A DNA stretch of 64,000 nt from Rhynochetos jubatus (Eukaryota; Chordata; Aves; Eurypygiformes; Rhynochetidae): NCBI GenBank assembly GCA_027574665.1, contig CM050662.1, forward strand, positions 3,874,501 to 3,938,500, given 5' to 3'. A model generated the notes under the pieces. It ran no database searches. It was not told the DNA's origin and saw only the letters and a list, made by a program, of their open reading frames with translations. A program made the translations under genes and the position numbers. Every line of letters starts with the position of its first letter. The stretch's first letter is position 1. Below are positions 22,891 through 36,800 of the stretch, piece by piece.

Positions 22891-25800
22891 GCTGTATGGC
22901 AGTACCTTTTCTAGGGCAGGAGGTCTTGTGGGCTCTGTGGAGAGCCGCAAACCTTGGGTGTGATGCGGACTGTTCCCCCTTGCCAACATCAGCCGAAACC
23001 TGAACAGAGCAAACATGGGCAGAGTTGCTGGAGATCTCTCTGAAGAGAAACGGTAGAAAGTAATGACTGAGAGCAGCTGCTGGGGAGCTGTGGGGCCCAG
23101 CAGCGCTAGAGCCAGAGGCTGGAATGAAGGTGCCCCATGGGACCAGCCTTTGTTGGAAGATAAGCCAAGAGGCTCTTCACTTGAGCCCTGTTTTATCATC
23201 TTTCCACCCCCTTTGATCTCCTCAGGTGCTCACCAGACCTTTGGATTACATCCTGAAGTTAAAAGAACATGTCCTGAAGGAGGAGCAGAGCGAAGCTGTT
23301 GATCGGAGAGCTTGTACCTCACCCTGCTGCCTGTGGGCAAAGCCCGGTCTTGCTGGCATGCAGGAGGGGAGAAAAAGCTTCATTTGGAAGCTCTTTGACC
23401 ATTCCAAAGTGGTCAGGGAAGTTAATGCAACTGCTTTGAGGAGGGAATGTATACGCTCGCCTTCATCCACTCCAGCAAAGGTTAGGTCAAACCACCTACA
23501 CTGGCTATTTTTACTGTTTGCTCCCTGCTCTACTTGATAAACTGATTGGTGTGGGGTTTTTTGTTAGTTTTTGGTTGTTTTTTTTTTTTTTCTTGAAATG
23601 GACTAGAGGTGGTTCATGTGGTTTCTTTTGTCCCTTCTGCAGTGCAGATGATGCAGACAGGGGTGGGACAAGAGCATCCTTCTATCTGTCAAGTATCCAT
23701 CCACATCCTAAGGTACAGCCTAAGTGCAAAGGGGATTTTCTTGCAGTCTCAGGAATATTCCACAACTGGTAAAAAAAGACACTTGATGAAGACCACACTC
23801 AAGAAAGATTGTGTCCATGGTCTGAAAGCCAGATGTGGGCCCACGGAAGTGCACTTTGCAGTGGTAGCTGAGCTGGGAACCCTGGGAGGGGATATTTCCC
23901 CACAGTTCTGGCATGAGGAACTGGAGGCCTTTTGGCTCTCCTTGAGAAGCTCCCGATGCCTAGTACAGTGCTTGCTGTGATGCCAGGCAGGAGCTCGCTG
24001 GCATGGCTGCTGTGCTGTCCCAGGCTGTGGGGCAGCCCGGCAGTGCTTCTGGGGACTGTGCAGCAGCAGTGCTTGGCCCTTCTCGGCATGCTTCTGCTCT
24101 GAGACATGACTGTGTGTGACGTTACCTTCCTACCAGGGCTGCTCCCTGTCTGCATGGCTTCCATCAGCGGGGAGGGACAGAAATACCCTCCTGCTGTGTC
24201 ACGGTGAGCCCTGCAGAGCCAGCACACCTGAGAGACCAGGAGACAGTCTGGGCTCTCCCATGCATTGCCTGGGCAGTACGGGTGTAATCCTTTATCCCTG
24301 TTCACACCACCAAAGCTTTATGTCGGGTGGAGATGCGTGTATCTGGGGGAGTTAACCCCAACCTTTAGCTTGTCAGGTGTCAGGCAGGATTTGCAACACT
24401 GGCAGCTGGGGAGAAGAACTGTTATTAAGTGTGACATGGCACCTTGGATACAGAAAGCATGGGGAGACAATAAATACAGACTTCCATAATGTCATTTTCG
24501 AGTGTCACTCTTCAGAATTTATTAAGACTTAGTTGCAGCGATGCCTGCAGCTTCTCCTGGTTGAATCAGTAAATTCTGTTCATTATCTCCAGCACTTGTT
24601 TTGACCTACTGTGTCTAAAAAAAGAGGAAATATTGGAGGCACAGAGGCCCCCCAATTAGTTTCTTTGGCAGCTGGGTTTTTTTGGTGTAAATCCAGCGTT
24701 TCTGAGGTTTGCTGCTAGCACCCCAGTCAGCACTCATCTGGGTGGATGGCCCCAAAATGTGAAGAGCTGCTTGATGAGAGCATGGAGAAGCTCTGAAGAC
24801 CTGCCTTAATCACCGTGGCTTCCCGCAGGGAGCGTGTGGCAGCGGGAAGAGAAGAGCCATAGTGAGGAGGGATGCTAGGAGCAAGTTTGTGTCTTGTCAT
24901 CCCGCCTCCCGGTACCACTCCAGTGCGTGGACAGTCTTGGACAGGCTGAGGGTGGAGAAGGGTTCCCAAGAGCTTAAGGACAAAAAAGGGGTTGCTAAAG
25001 CCGGCGGCTCAAAGAGTAGTTCACTGTCACTTCTTTGCCACTTGCTTGCTGCTGGAAGCTGGCTGCCCTGGCGCTGAGGATGGCACCGATGTTTTTCAAG
25101 AGCTCCTCAGTCTACAAGTGAAATTGTGTTCATTTCTCCCATTTTTTTTTGTTGGGCAAAAATCACGTCGGCGGCATGTTGTATACCTTCATCCCTGAGT
25201 TCAGCATTTAGCTCTCCAGGATGGAAGCAAATGAGTTCAAGCCCGATCTTCTGATAATTTATTATGTTCTTTGTGCTTAAGGGCAAAATTCAAGTTGCCA
25301 AAAGCAGATGTTTGCTTGCTCCTTTTTTAGCTCTGAAAGTACTCTCTGTGTGCTTGATTGATGGACGTCCCTGTTACATGAATAGTTGGGCTGTGCACAA
25401 GGCTGTTATCAGGAGAATCTGGTGCGGGTTTCAGTTTTTCTTCTTGCATTGAAAATCCATTATTAATGTCTTTTTGAGGAAAAAAAGGCTTCAATTCTGG
25501 CATTTTGCTTTGTTTTCTCAGGATCCTTCACAACTGTCTTCTCTGAGGCACTTTTAAAATCAATATTACAAGAGTTCTTTATATTTCACTGTGTGGTTCA
25601 GGGTTTCTGTGTCTTGCTATTGATTTCTGATTGTGTTGCGGGACATTGGCGTGCACGCAGATTGCCATGTGATGGATCACCTTGTGCGTCTTCCTGATCA
25701 TCACCGGCTTGGCTTTTTGCGTGTTGCCCATTGCGGGACGCTGCTGCGGAGCCTGGAAGATACTGGGAGAGCTTTGCTGGCTCATAGCCCGTGAGTGCGA

Positions 25801-27054
25801 CCTCGAGACGCTGAACTTGTGAACATTCATTTAATTGTGGGTTTGGTTTTGGTGGTGTTTCAGATGCGGAGGTATGCTTGTGAGGTCTCCTTTTGTGTAG
25901 CCTGTGCAGAGCTGTTCTGCACTGGTTTCTTGGGCACCTTTGTGTTCTGCATCGCGGGAACTGAACAGGTCATCCTGGTTTTGTTTGGGGTGGTCGTAAT
26001 GTATCTTCAGCCCTTTGGATCCGTGTTGGAAGAGCTCTGACCCTGCCCTGCTAACAGATCTTGGCACGAGAGAGGTGCAAAGCCCAAGCCTCGATGAAAT
26101 AGGATGGACAGTCCATGTCTGCAGCTGCCGTAGGGTCGGATTGGCAGGTATCGACACTTGGAGCGTGTCAGCGCTGATGGAGCGTGGGTGCATCTGTCTG
26201 AGAGCTTGTTGGGACCAAAGGAGTGAGTAGGAGGGGCAGGACTGAGGCCAGCACAGGCACTCCAGAGTGTGTCTGTTACTCCGTGTGGGCCGCAGCAGGG
26301 GAGAGCTGTGATACAGGGGGCCAGAGGACTTTGTGTGTGTGATGTGACAAGTCCCAAAGGCACAAAGGAGAAAGAGCAGCAAGGGAAATTTTCTGCGCAG
26401 GGATGTTGCACATGCCCCAAGCTCCTGTGGAGCAGGGTGAGTGGTCCCACCCCACCCCTGGGCAGGTGTGGATGTGTTTGGTGCTTCACCTGCCTGCTGG
26501 CAGGCTGCTTCCAAGCCCACTGTGCATTGGCAGCACAGCCTCTATGTCTGCTTCGGTTGCAACTATATACACTGCGTCGGTGGTCTGGGCCTACAGAAAA
26601 TGGCTGCTTGGCTGGATTGGGTCCTTGCTTGTCAGGCTTATCTTCAGGAAGGTTCAAGTCCTAGACATGTAAAACACTCTGCACTCCGTGGAGGCCAGGT
26701 TTAGCTTCTGTGGAACTAGCTGCTGGAGACTGTCCATCCATGCTGGGGACAGAGCAAATGGCAGAGGCACTGGGACATGTCACTGGAGGAGCAGCACCGA
26801 GCACGAGTGTTTTCAATGTGTGTAGAGGACACGGGGCAGCCTGAGATCTTCCTGGGTCCGCCAGCGCTGCTGTTTGCTGGAGCCAGCAGCCGGGAGGGGG
26901 ATGTCTAACTACGGGCAGGCTTTGACCTTGCCGCTGGAACTTAGTTAGCAATTCTGTTGATGTTCTGGAAACGAAAATATAATTCAGGCCACCTTCTCCT
27001 CCAAGCTGACCCTGAGAATCTGGGAGGAGAGAAGCTACTGAATAATTAGGGTCC

Positions 27055-27071
27055 TTTTTTTTTTTTTTTTT
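27055..27071. repeat. Poly-T run
   Basis: Seventeen consecutive T followed by AGCTGG; no element body is recognised beside it. Confidence 0.95.
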
Positions 27072-28907
27072 AGCTGGAGTTACTGCTCAGTGTTGAACTG
27101 TGCTGTAAAGTGTCATTAGTTTTCTTGAACTTATTGGTCCAAGCATACTTTGCATTAGTATAATTACGTAAATTGCAGTCTCATTAATCACAGCGTGTGC
27201 TGCAGCATATCACTGTCTCGCCTTATTCTGTGTGTGGTTTGGCTGGTGGGACTCCTGTAACCCTGGCTGGGGGGAAGGCTGTGGCTGTAGCCCTCCCCCT
27301 GGACTCCTGGCCTCTTTTAACTCACCCTTTATATTTGCACACCTCTTGCCCGGTAAGATCCGGGTGCATTTCCAGTGTGGCCACGCTGCTGCTGCGGAGG
27401 GCGGCTGGGACACAGCTGGGGGAAAGGTAGTTTTATTGCAAGGGATTTTTGTTGTACCGCATCCCTGCTGCTGCCCTTGCGTTTTGGGTCCGTGGAGGTC
27501 CTGGCAGGGCAGAGCCTAGGCTCCTGGATTGGCAGTAAATCCCCGGAGCCTGAGCTCTTGCGCAGGGGACCGCTGCAGGGCCGTTGGATGATGCTGCGGC
27601 TTCGACTCGTGGCAGAGCTCTCAGCCTTCCTGGCAATGTAAATTCTCCTGGCTGCATGCTAAAATTACACCGAGTTATTGATTTATCTTTGAGAGGATTT
27701 CCTTCCCGAGGGAGGTTTCTGGCCACTGTAATGATTTAGTTCTTCTGCGAGTGCAGAATCCAGAGCAGAGCCGAGCCACCCCCTGCCTGTGCCTCTGCAG
27801 CCCAGGGGTTGTGCTCCCACAGGCCTCCTCCGCAAGCTGATTTCTGTTCCAAAGCCAAGGTTATTCTGCTGTTATTTCCAGGTAGCAACTGCAAATAAAA
27901 GGGCATTTTCAACTTTGCACCGAGCAGGATCGTGCAGCTGCTCCTTTTCTGAAGGTGCAGAGTGCAGCCTCTCTTTGCTTTGCTTTCTGTTGACTCATCT
28001 GTGGAGCATCTCTAAAAGTCAGGCTAGGCAAGCTCGATTTTGACCTCCAGCTTGAACCCCTGAGGAGGCGAAGCTAATTCTCTGCTTCTACCACCATTTT
28101 TCTCCCCTTAGCCCTGAAATGGTAGTGCACTGGTTGTGGCTCAGCTGGTGAACACCGTCAGTAGACGGCCCCAACCCTTCAGGAGTCGGGCCGACTGTTT
28201 TGCCAAGTATCTGTGGCAGGGAGGTGACAGGCTCTGTGTCGCTGGGGCCCCATCTAAAGCACCTCCCTGAGGGTTCCTGTGCCTAACTCCTCGTTGATTT
28301 GGATCCAGTCTCAGCTGCAGCGTGTGCACTGGGAAAATGTGAGGCTCCTCACATGTGCGGTGTTATAAAACAGCATCCCCTGATTAGGCCCAGCGAGAAT
28401 GCCGATTTATTTTCCTGTGAACCAAGTGTGGCACAACTACTTTCTTTTTCAGTGATCTGTCTGCAATATAAAACAAGTCCTTAGTGTCTGTCTTAAATAC
28501 TGCCGTGTTGACAGGTTCTCTTGACAGAAATTAGGCTAATGTTCCCTACGACTGCATTAACTATAGAAACGGGGCTTTAAATTGAAGCTTGGGAAAGCAC
28601 TAGACCAACGCTCTCTCCGAGGCATCTTCTTATTCCAGCTTTTATTATTCAGATTTGTTCTCACTGTAGTTTGGCAGCAGAGCTGGCAGACGAGTTTATC
28701 CAATGCTTGCTCTGCTAGTCTCGCAGCCGGGCAGTTGGGAGCAGGCCCTCTCGGCGCTGAGCTGGGAAATGTGTCCAGCCGTCTGCAGGCGCAAGCTCTC
28801 TTGGCTCTGGAGCTGCTCTGGGCTTGGGGAAGCGTCGGTGCTGGGATGTCACGGCGACCGCTGGTGTGAAAGCATGCGAGGAGCCAGCTGACGCGTCGAG
28901 TAGAGAT

Positions 28908-28930
28908 GCAATCCCAGTGACTGGGATTGC
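28908..28930. repeat. 23-base palindrome with one central base
   Basis: The arm GCAATCCCAGT and its exact reverse complement flank a single G. Chance expectation at this spacing is about 0.015 per 64 kb. Confidence 0.98.
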
Positions 28931-30289
28931 TGCACGCCTTGCCAGCAGTACAGCGTGTCCTGAAACGCTCCCGGTGATAGCTGGAGAAGGGAGTTTGGTC
29001 TTCCGCTGTTGAACACGTCTGTCTTCTCAGCTGAGAGCAGGAACAGGGAACCCTGAGACCCAGTCACAGAGACTGCTTCTTGAGCTTCCCAGCGTTCCCC
29101 TGGAAAATAGTTTCTTTTCTTTTTTCCCTTTTTTCCTCCTGTAGCACAATCTTAGGCTTCAGCCCCTCATTATCAACTGCAGATTAACCACGGCCAGCTT
29201 CAACCTCCTGGTGCGCACCCTGGTGTTGGTCCTGGGAGGTTATCCCTCCCTAGAGAGCAGTTGTGTCCTTTCCATGCCTCTGTGTTGCTGGCTTCTCTGC
29301 CCTTACATTCATCTGTGGTGGCATCACAACAGTCACTGGAGAGAGGAAGAGACAGATGTGGAAGGCAGCTGTGGCTGATGATGCTCTGGAGGTGCTGATC
29401 TCTGTCATAGCGAAGAAACCAATGCTGCCCAGCTCAAAAGGGTATTAGATGCTCAAAATTTGGCAGAATAAATATCATCCTCTCTTCGTTTTGTCAGGTT
29501 CTCAATTCTCCGGATCATGCCCCTCGTCCTTCTCTGCCTGCCGTTCTGCATTGATCTTCACTGAACGTAGATAACCATTCAGCATCCTGATGTGCTTTCT
29601 AGGATTACAGATACACCTGTGGGCTGACAATTATTTAACAGGTTGTGGTGACATTATGAAGTAGTTTAGGCTTGAGGATAAATAACTTAGCGAGCTGGAG
29701 AGGGATTAAAACTAGCTTTTGTAAATAAGGTGTCTCTTGGCAGTACACTTGGCGACGCGGTGCGACAGGTCACTGCAGCGTCTGTGCGGCCCAGTGTGTG
29801 TTTGGTAGCTGAGTGGTCAGAGCGCGGCTGGACACCTTCAGTCTGCGCTTTTCTTCTGCTGCCCCAGACGTTTGTGGGATTAAACTCTAAACTTCTACGG
29901 TTCACAGAATCGAACCCAATATCAAAAGAGAAAATAAATGAAGTGCTTCCCATTGAACCACGAAGCACATGCATCATGCTGTAACCAAGGGCGTGTGGCA
30001 GTGCATAAGAAACAACTGGCTTGAAACGGGAGATAAGGGTTTGCTTATAAAGTGAAAACATGTGTTTTTGCCAATTTTACAAAAGGGCAACTCTTCCTTC
30101 TCCTTCCCTGCTATTATTTTTTCCCTGGTGTATTTTCTGCTGTTGCAGTGCAAGTGAGGGAGAAGCCTTTGCGGAGAGGGAGGCGGAAGGGCAGAGCACT
30201 TGTTGCGAGGAGCTCTTTGCCGTATGAAGCTTTTCTGTATTGGCAGCAGCAGCAGATAAATCAACAGATGCTACAGCAGTGACTCCCAT

Positions 30290-30830
30290 CAGAGAGGCAC
30301 CATATGGCCTCTCCCGAGCCCTCCCGTCGCTCCTTCCATACGAGCCTCCCTCCCCAGGCACCTCGCTAGCATCCGCCTTCGCTGCCATTGCTTACTGTCT
30401 CGGAGCATCCTGGAAAGCGGCAGGCACCTCGCGGGGGAGGTACGTGCTCTGCCTCGTGTGTGCCAGCCAGCGCTCTCGTCCTCAGCGGTTCTCTTGCGGC
30501 GAGGGTGGAGGTCTGGGGGGTTCTGGGCCAGCAGCTAGCTCAGCCCTGTGTGTGCCCCAGCACGAGAACGACCTGTGTGCGGAACAGTCTTCGGTGATGG
30601 TGGGCGTGAGTCAAACGGACCCGCTCTGACAGCGTCAACCAGGGTCTGTCGCTTGTCTCTGCCGAGTTCGCCTGCCTCTCCCTCCCCTTCCGCTCTCCGC
30701 TGCCGGAGCCAGAGGCCAAGCCAAGCACAGGCAGCGGGAGGATTTGGCAAGAGGCGTCAGGAGATGGAGCCCGGTGCTCGCGGGGTGCTGCTGGTTTGAA
30801 TAACTGGGCTCACAGCCCCCGGCGCTTGCT
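30290..30830. promoter_or_regulatory. Intronic CpG-island-like block
   Basis: A hand count gives about 37 to 39 CpG in roughly 500 bases at near 60 percent GC, an observed-to-expected ratio around 0.75, which meets the usual island thresholds. Flanking sequence at 29.4-30.1 kb and 30.85-31.2 kb is AT-rich and CpG-poor. Such islands inside genes often mark alternative or non-coding RNA promoters. No first exon or TATA box was identified, so the function is inference. A 129-codon open frame crosses it without a known domain. Confidence 0.5.
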
Positions 30831-33800
30831 GATCAATTGAGAGAACATGAATACCGGTGCCGTGGGAGAGCACTGGATCCGTTCAAATAGGCAGTCGTAA
30901 GTGGTTGTCCAACCGAGTGTCCAAATTTAAATGATGCTTTCGCATGTCTAACCAAGTATTACTTCTTGGAAAGCCCCTTCCTTGCAGCGCTTTGTTCTCC
31001 GCTAGCTGCGGATCGAATTGTGGAAGGAGGGATTTCATTCTGGCATCGTTTTAAAAACATTTTCATTATATGTCTGCCGAGGGAAACAAATTACAGAGAA
31101 GACCTCTCAGCGCTAGGACAAAAAAAGTGGCTCTAAAACCCTTTTCAGATAAACAAATGTTTGAGCTGTAGGCCTGATGGATGGGGTTTAAAGACACGGT
31201 CATTACTGCAGCGAGCAAGCGGTTGGCATTAAAAATCATTAGATGCAAGAAAAAGAGTCCTCCCAAGGTTTGCTGTGGGCGTGTCTCCTGTAATCTTGGT
31301 CGTGTGGAGCCCTCAGCACCCCAAGTCCACACAGCGTTCCCTGTGGCATTAGCTGTGGGGAAACAGTGGCCCAGCAAGCACCCGTAAGTAGCTTCTCTCT
31401 TGCTAAATGGGAAACTGGAGTGGAACCGGCCCGTGCTCTGCAGCCTGTTGAGTAGGGTTCAAGTCCAGCAGAAAGCAGTGCTGCTTCTTTGAGACACGTA
31501 AGGGCCCTGGCAAGAGCAGGGATGGTGGCACTTTGGGATGTATCAGTGCAGTGATTTTGGGGTTTTCCCAGGGGTGGCTTTGCTGCCAGCAGCAGGGTGT
31601 TGGACTGGGAATGGATTCACCCTCAGCAAGCTTGGAAGTGGTTTGGATGTCCCTGCTCTGCTGCAGTGTGGAGCAAAATCGGTGGTGGAGAACATGTCCT
31701 ATTTAGACATCACAGTTTGACAGGTTGAATTGCAGGGTATTTATTATCATAGCTTGGGTATTATATAAAAGATTTGTCAGATAAACTCACCATCTGAAGT
31801 GTCTTACTCCAAACATCCTTGATTTTGTTGAGGTTTTTTTAACTCTTCATTCAGTCTCTCAACAATTCATCGCGTTCAGGCATTTCTGGAAGACGCTGGT
31901 GTGCGTTGCTGCCAAGAGCTAAATACCTGTGGCCTGGGGATCAGGCCCTTCCTGCTCAGTGTTTGCCCCTGTGCTCTGGGGGCAGAGGAGAACAGTTTGA
32001 GTTGTTTGCTCTTGCTGTCAGGACAAAACTCTCATGGTTTCCTCTGTAATCCCAGCAAGGGAAAGGACATCTCTTTCTCCTTGTTGGCCCAGCAGGATGT
32101 TTGTATTGAGGTGCAGTGATAAGACAAAATAACGGTGATAGATCCAGCCCGGCAGCACCAGACTTTCCATTTTCAGGCAGAGACAGCACAGCTGCCTTCA
32201 CCCTGAGGCAGGCAGCCCTGGGAGACAGGGCGCGATAGGAATGGCCACCGTGGGTCACGCAGGGCTTCATCCAGTGTCCCATCCCCTGCAGGTGCCGCAA
32301 GCACATACTTAAGGAACAGTTCATGAACATGGCAACCACACAGTGGTTATAAAAGAGTTTTCTCTCATTAATGGCAGTAGGTAATTACAGCCCCTGCTGT
32401 CACTGATGATGCGGACCTGAGAAATCCAGGATGCCGGGCAGTGACCAGGACGGTGCTTCCCCAAGGATGTGCTCGACAGCAGCTGTGGTTTCCTAGCAGG
32501 AGCGCAGAACTAACGGAAATCACAGATGCACACAAGTGGCTTTGTAAAGTGTTTCATCGGAATTTCTGCTGGAAATGTGGATGCAGGTGTGTGAGCTGCC
32601 TCACTGCCTGTGCTGCAGGCAAGGTCAGCGGGAGATGCCGGGGGATGCCAGGGCAGCTCTGGGGGCCTGACGCTGTGAAAGCTCTCTGCCAGCTATCTGG
32701 GAGAGGTGATATATAGCATATTAATGACCTTTTTCAGTGACACTTAATTGGGAGGAGCGGTGAGTGCCAGAAAGCGAACTAATACAAAAGGCTGTAGATG
32801 AGTGGAAAAGGGGCAGGAAGTAGCAAAATGAGATTCAGGCTCTGGGCTTCCTCTTCCCATCAGTAATCCATCTCTTCTTGACCTGTGTCTTCTACACATC
32901 TTCCCTTCCTTTTGTATGTAAAAATGTTCGGTTTTGAAATAACAAGCAATTCAAGGAGTGGTATGACTCACCCTTGGAGGAAAAAAAATGCAAAAAGCAG
33001 GCAGGCTTTGCTGCTCGACGGCGCTAACCGGAGAGCGCTGCGTCCGAGCTCACACCGAGCCCCAGGAGTCTGGGGCTGGTTCCTCTCTCCTCTGAGCCCA
33101 GCATTCAGTGAGAGAAACAGGCACCCTGCTCCCGTGAAACCCCATCCTCTCCGCAGGCAGAGGCCGTGGCAGGAGCAGGCGGCATCAGCATGTGCCAGGG
33201 CAGTTGTGTCCCCTGTGCACAGCCAGCACAGGAGGCCCCAGCCAGAGGGGAGCTCTGCTGCTTCCTGGGATTTGTCTCCCTGTGGATTTTTAATCATTAT
33301 TTTATTAGAGGAGTAGGCATGGTGCCATCAGATAACTTTTTGTGGATGCTCTGTCAGTCTTGTGCAGCCTTATTATTTTTAATATCGCAGCACTGCTGGT
33401 TTGTTTTGCTGGGAACATTCACGTATTGATTCGCGGATTCTTTTGTTGCCTCTATTAGAAAGTCCCTTTCCCCCCTGTGCTGAGAGAAACAAAGAGTGAA
33501 GACAGGTAGATGCTGACGCCTGCTCAGATACCGAGGTGATTTCTGAGAGCTGCGGGGCCAGTTACTGACTCATAACTGTGGGTTGTTTTCACACCCTTAA
33601 TAGCTTTATGTTTTCCTTTGCAATGGCAGATGAGGACACTCACTGGGGAGAAACCGGGGGATCTGCCCCAGTGGGCTGGGTCACCCTTTTTCTGCCTGCA
33701 GAAGCCTTCCCGGAGGAATGCTTCTCTGCCACTGGGGACAAAGTGGTGCCAGAGGAAGAGGGGGAGAGTCTCATTTCCCTACTGGGCTTCTGTTGCTGGG

Positions 33801-36800
33801 CAGCGTGGGGGTCCAAGGGGTGGGCAGGGGATGGGGAAACCACTGCCAGGGGCGTAATGAGTTATTGTGTGATCTTGGTGGTATGAGGTCTGCGTGTCTG
33901 TGCGTTAAAGCTCCCCCGGCTATTTTAATGCCTGCTGTTGCTGTGTAGTGAGCTGGAGCTCAGCCTTTTGTTCCCTGTGCAGAGGTGCTAAGCCGCTCGT
34001 GGGCAGCAGGAAATGAAATAATGTACTGGAAAGGAGCTGAGCAGGATGAGACCTTTCTCCTTCAATGAGGAAACGCAGTTGGTCATTTGGTTGGTCTAGA
34101 AGAGGAGAGATGGGGTTACTTGGACACGACTGGGTGTTGGATACTCAGCACAGCAGCCCTCCACTTTTAGTTATCCTGTGTATAACGTGCCTGATCCTAG
34201 CCTTAGTTGTGAGTGTGGTGGGAGGATGTTCTGTTTTCCATTTGTTTATTTATTTATCATCTTGTTTCCAACCTCTGCAAAGCTTGATATAGGTATGGAG
34301 CTTCAGAAATGTACACCTAACGGAATAACAGATAACTGTGATTTGGTTACAAGGCAATAATTTAAGTCGACAGGTTTAGCTGATAAGATAAAACACAAGA
34401 GAGAAATAGGATCAGTTTATAAATGTCAGCAGAACCCCTGCGAGTGAGTTTCTGCATTGAAGACGACTCTGGTGCTGTTACTCTGACTAATATATTATAA
34501 GAAGAAATAAACAGATGTCTGAAAAAATCTGGCTGACCAAGATTAAAAGAATAGGGCTATAAATTAAATTCTTCCTCGGTGTCACTTTAAGCAACTTGCA
34601 GGACAGGCTGAGCACACCCAAATACGACGGACGCTAGCGTGTCGGGAAGCCCTCCAAAAGCCCGTGCCTTTTTAGGCTGCGGATGCTTGGGCACGTGGCA
34701 GCACCCGGGTGCGTTTGTCTGGAGAGTGGTCCAAGTCAGCAGTTGCGCTCCAGCTCGTGCCGGAGAGCAAAGCCCTTCCTGAGGCTTCTGCAGCAGACAC
34801 CCAGAGATAAAGGGATTGAGTGGAGAACAGGAATAACATCGTCATAGCAGCGCCTTGCCACAGGATCAGCTTGGAAAAGAAACACTGTCGCTTTGCTTTG
34901 ACATTTATTCCCAATAAATACCTTGTCCTTTGTGCAGCAGCAAGGGACTGTTATCCTCCGGAGGTGTTTCACCTGATGGATGCTGTCTTTTTGGCTGCGA
35001 GGCGAAGGGCTGAGTGATGGGATGTGCTGTCCACCTGCCTCTCCAGTCGGGCTTAAACACCATAGCTTTGTCCTATATCCATCAACCCACGTTCGTGCAG
35101 GAGCGTGTGTTCAAATAATTTCAGTTGTGGTTTAGCAAAATTCCAAGTATGGGATATTTTTTAAGTGGTAGGAATACAGACTGGTTTTTGGGGAAGGAGG
35201 TTGCTGGCTTTCTCCTCTGACAACTATAGGCTTTTCTGTGGGTTCACGGGGGGGTTCTCACAGCTGTTTTTCACTCACTGCATGGAAGATTTGGAGTTGG
35301 GAAGTTCATTAAGATGGAAACTCTTCTTTCCCTTTATAAGGAGCGAGGGAGTAGGACAGGGCGAGATGTAGAGGCTGTAGGATATGGAGATCTCTGGGAC
35401 CGTTCAGCTCCATCCAGTAACGCAGATGCAATGCGTTTGGATACGCATCTTTTATTTTTCTAAGGTGTCACGGAACAAAAAAGGTTGGGAAATTGCTTAA
35501 TATAAACTTACTTTTATATTTTTTAATTGAGTTTCATTTCCCAAATGCAACTTAATACAAACAATAAGTAAAAAATGAATTCCTGTAGGGGGAAAAAAGA
35601 AAAGCTATTAAGAGTGCGATTCTGTATCAACAGCACGTGAAGCTGTGTAATTACTTACATATGTACTGCTCCGGTGCGTGCTCCCAGTTATTGAATAGTA
35701 TCAAATTATAGGATTCAAAGAAAATCAACTATTTTTAAGGGAAATGTCTAGAAGCTACATATTGAAACATGATTAAAATTCAGAATTTTCAGCTTGCTCG
35801 TTCAAATCAGCAATTTTAATCACATTATTCAAGTCAGCCCACCCTCAAACACACTTTATGAATAATACCTCAAAACACCCCAAACTAAACAAGACTGAAG
35901 GCCTCACCCTGTCTCAGGCATCTGGAATATTTTAAGTGACTGCACCAATCTTTGCTGAAAACTGAGACGTCTTTCTTCCTTTGTTTCAAGAAGCAGCGTG
36001 TTTGTCCTGCTGTGCGTGAACCTGCGCTGCTCTGCGCTGTGGCGGGAAGAAATCCCCGTAGCAACGGGAGCCACTTAAACAGGTCAGGGCCGAGATTTCT
36101 GCTCTGGGGTTAGGGTGGTCTCTATAAAATCTGGCTTAGGACAGTGCGAAGAAGCAGGAGACGGTAAGGTTTGTGTCTTCTCTGATGGCAACCTCCTCAG
36201 TTTGGTTGAGCTGGGTCTGTGCGTGCCGGGGTTTGCGTTCTTTGTTCTTTGCTGCTCGCTGAAAATAGAAGCTGGGAGGACCGGTCACGCGGGAGTCACT
36301 CAGCCCTTCTGGGGGCTGCTGCCTCGCTGCCCCGCTTGGTGTTTCTTTTAAGCAAAGCCCATCAACCTCATTTCTCTCCCCTGGCAACCGAGTGAGCTAA
36401 CGTGGCCAGATGCACCGGGAGCATGACAGCCAGAATACACTGTGCTCTTCGAATGGGAACATGTATTTCTGGCTACACTTGACAAGTCAACAATTGCTTC
36501 AGTGCTTGTAACTGGGGCTGTCCCAGTGCCTGTCCCAGTGCTGTCCTGCTGGCTTTGGGAAGGGAAGGCTCTAGCTCGCCCCTTCTTTTCTCCCCGGCGT
36601 GGTGTTTGTGTCCGTGGGGAGGAAGACATCCTCCTGCATCTGTGTTCAGCATGCAACACCATTTTATAATGTACTTTCTTTCCCTTGCTGGTGGCCCCCT
36701 GCCTCGGTGTCTCCTGAAACAGAGAGGAGATGTGGCATTGTCCTTTTCCTGAGAGATCCTACAGACCCCTTTCCGGCACATCCCAGTTGCATTGCCGCAT

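Noticed and set aside
31440-31475. GGTTCAAGTCC, a tRNA-type B-box.
   Set aside because: No A-box, acceptor stem or cloverleaf can be built around it.
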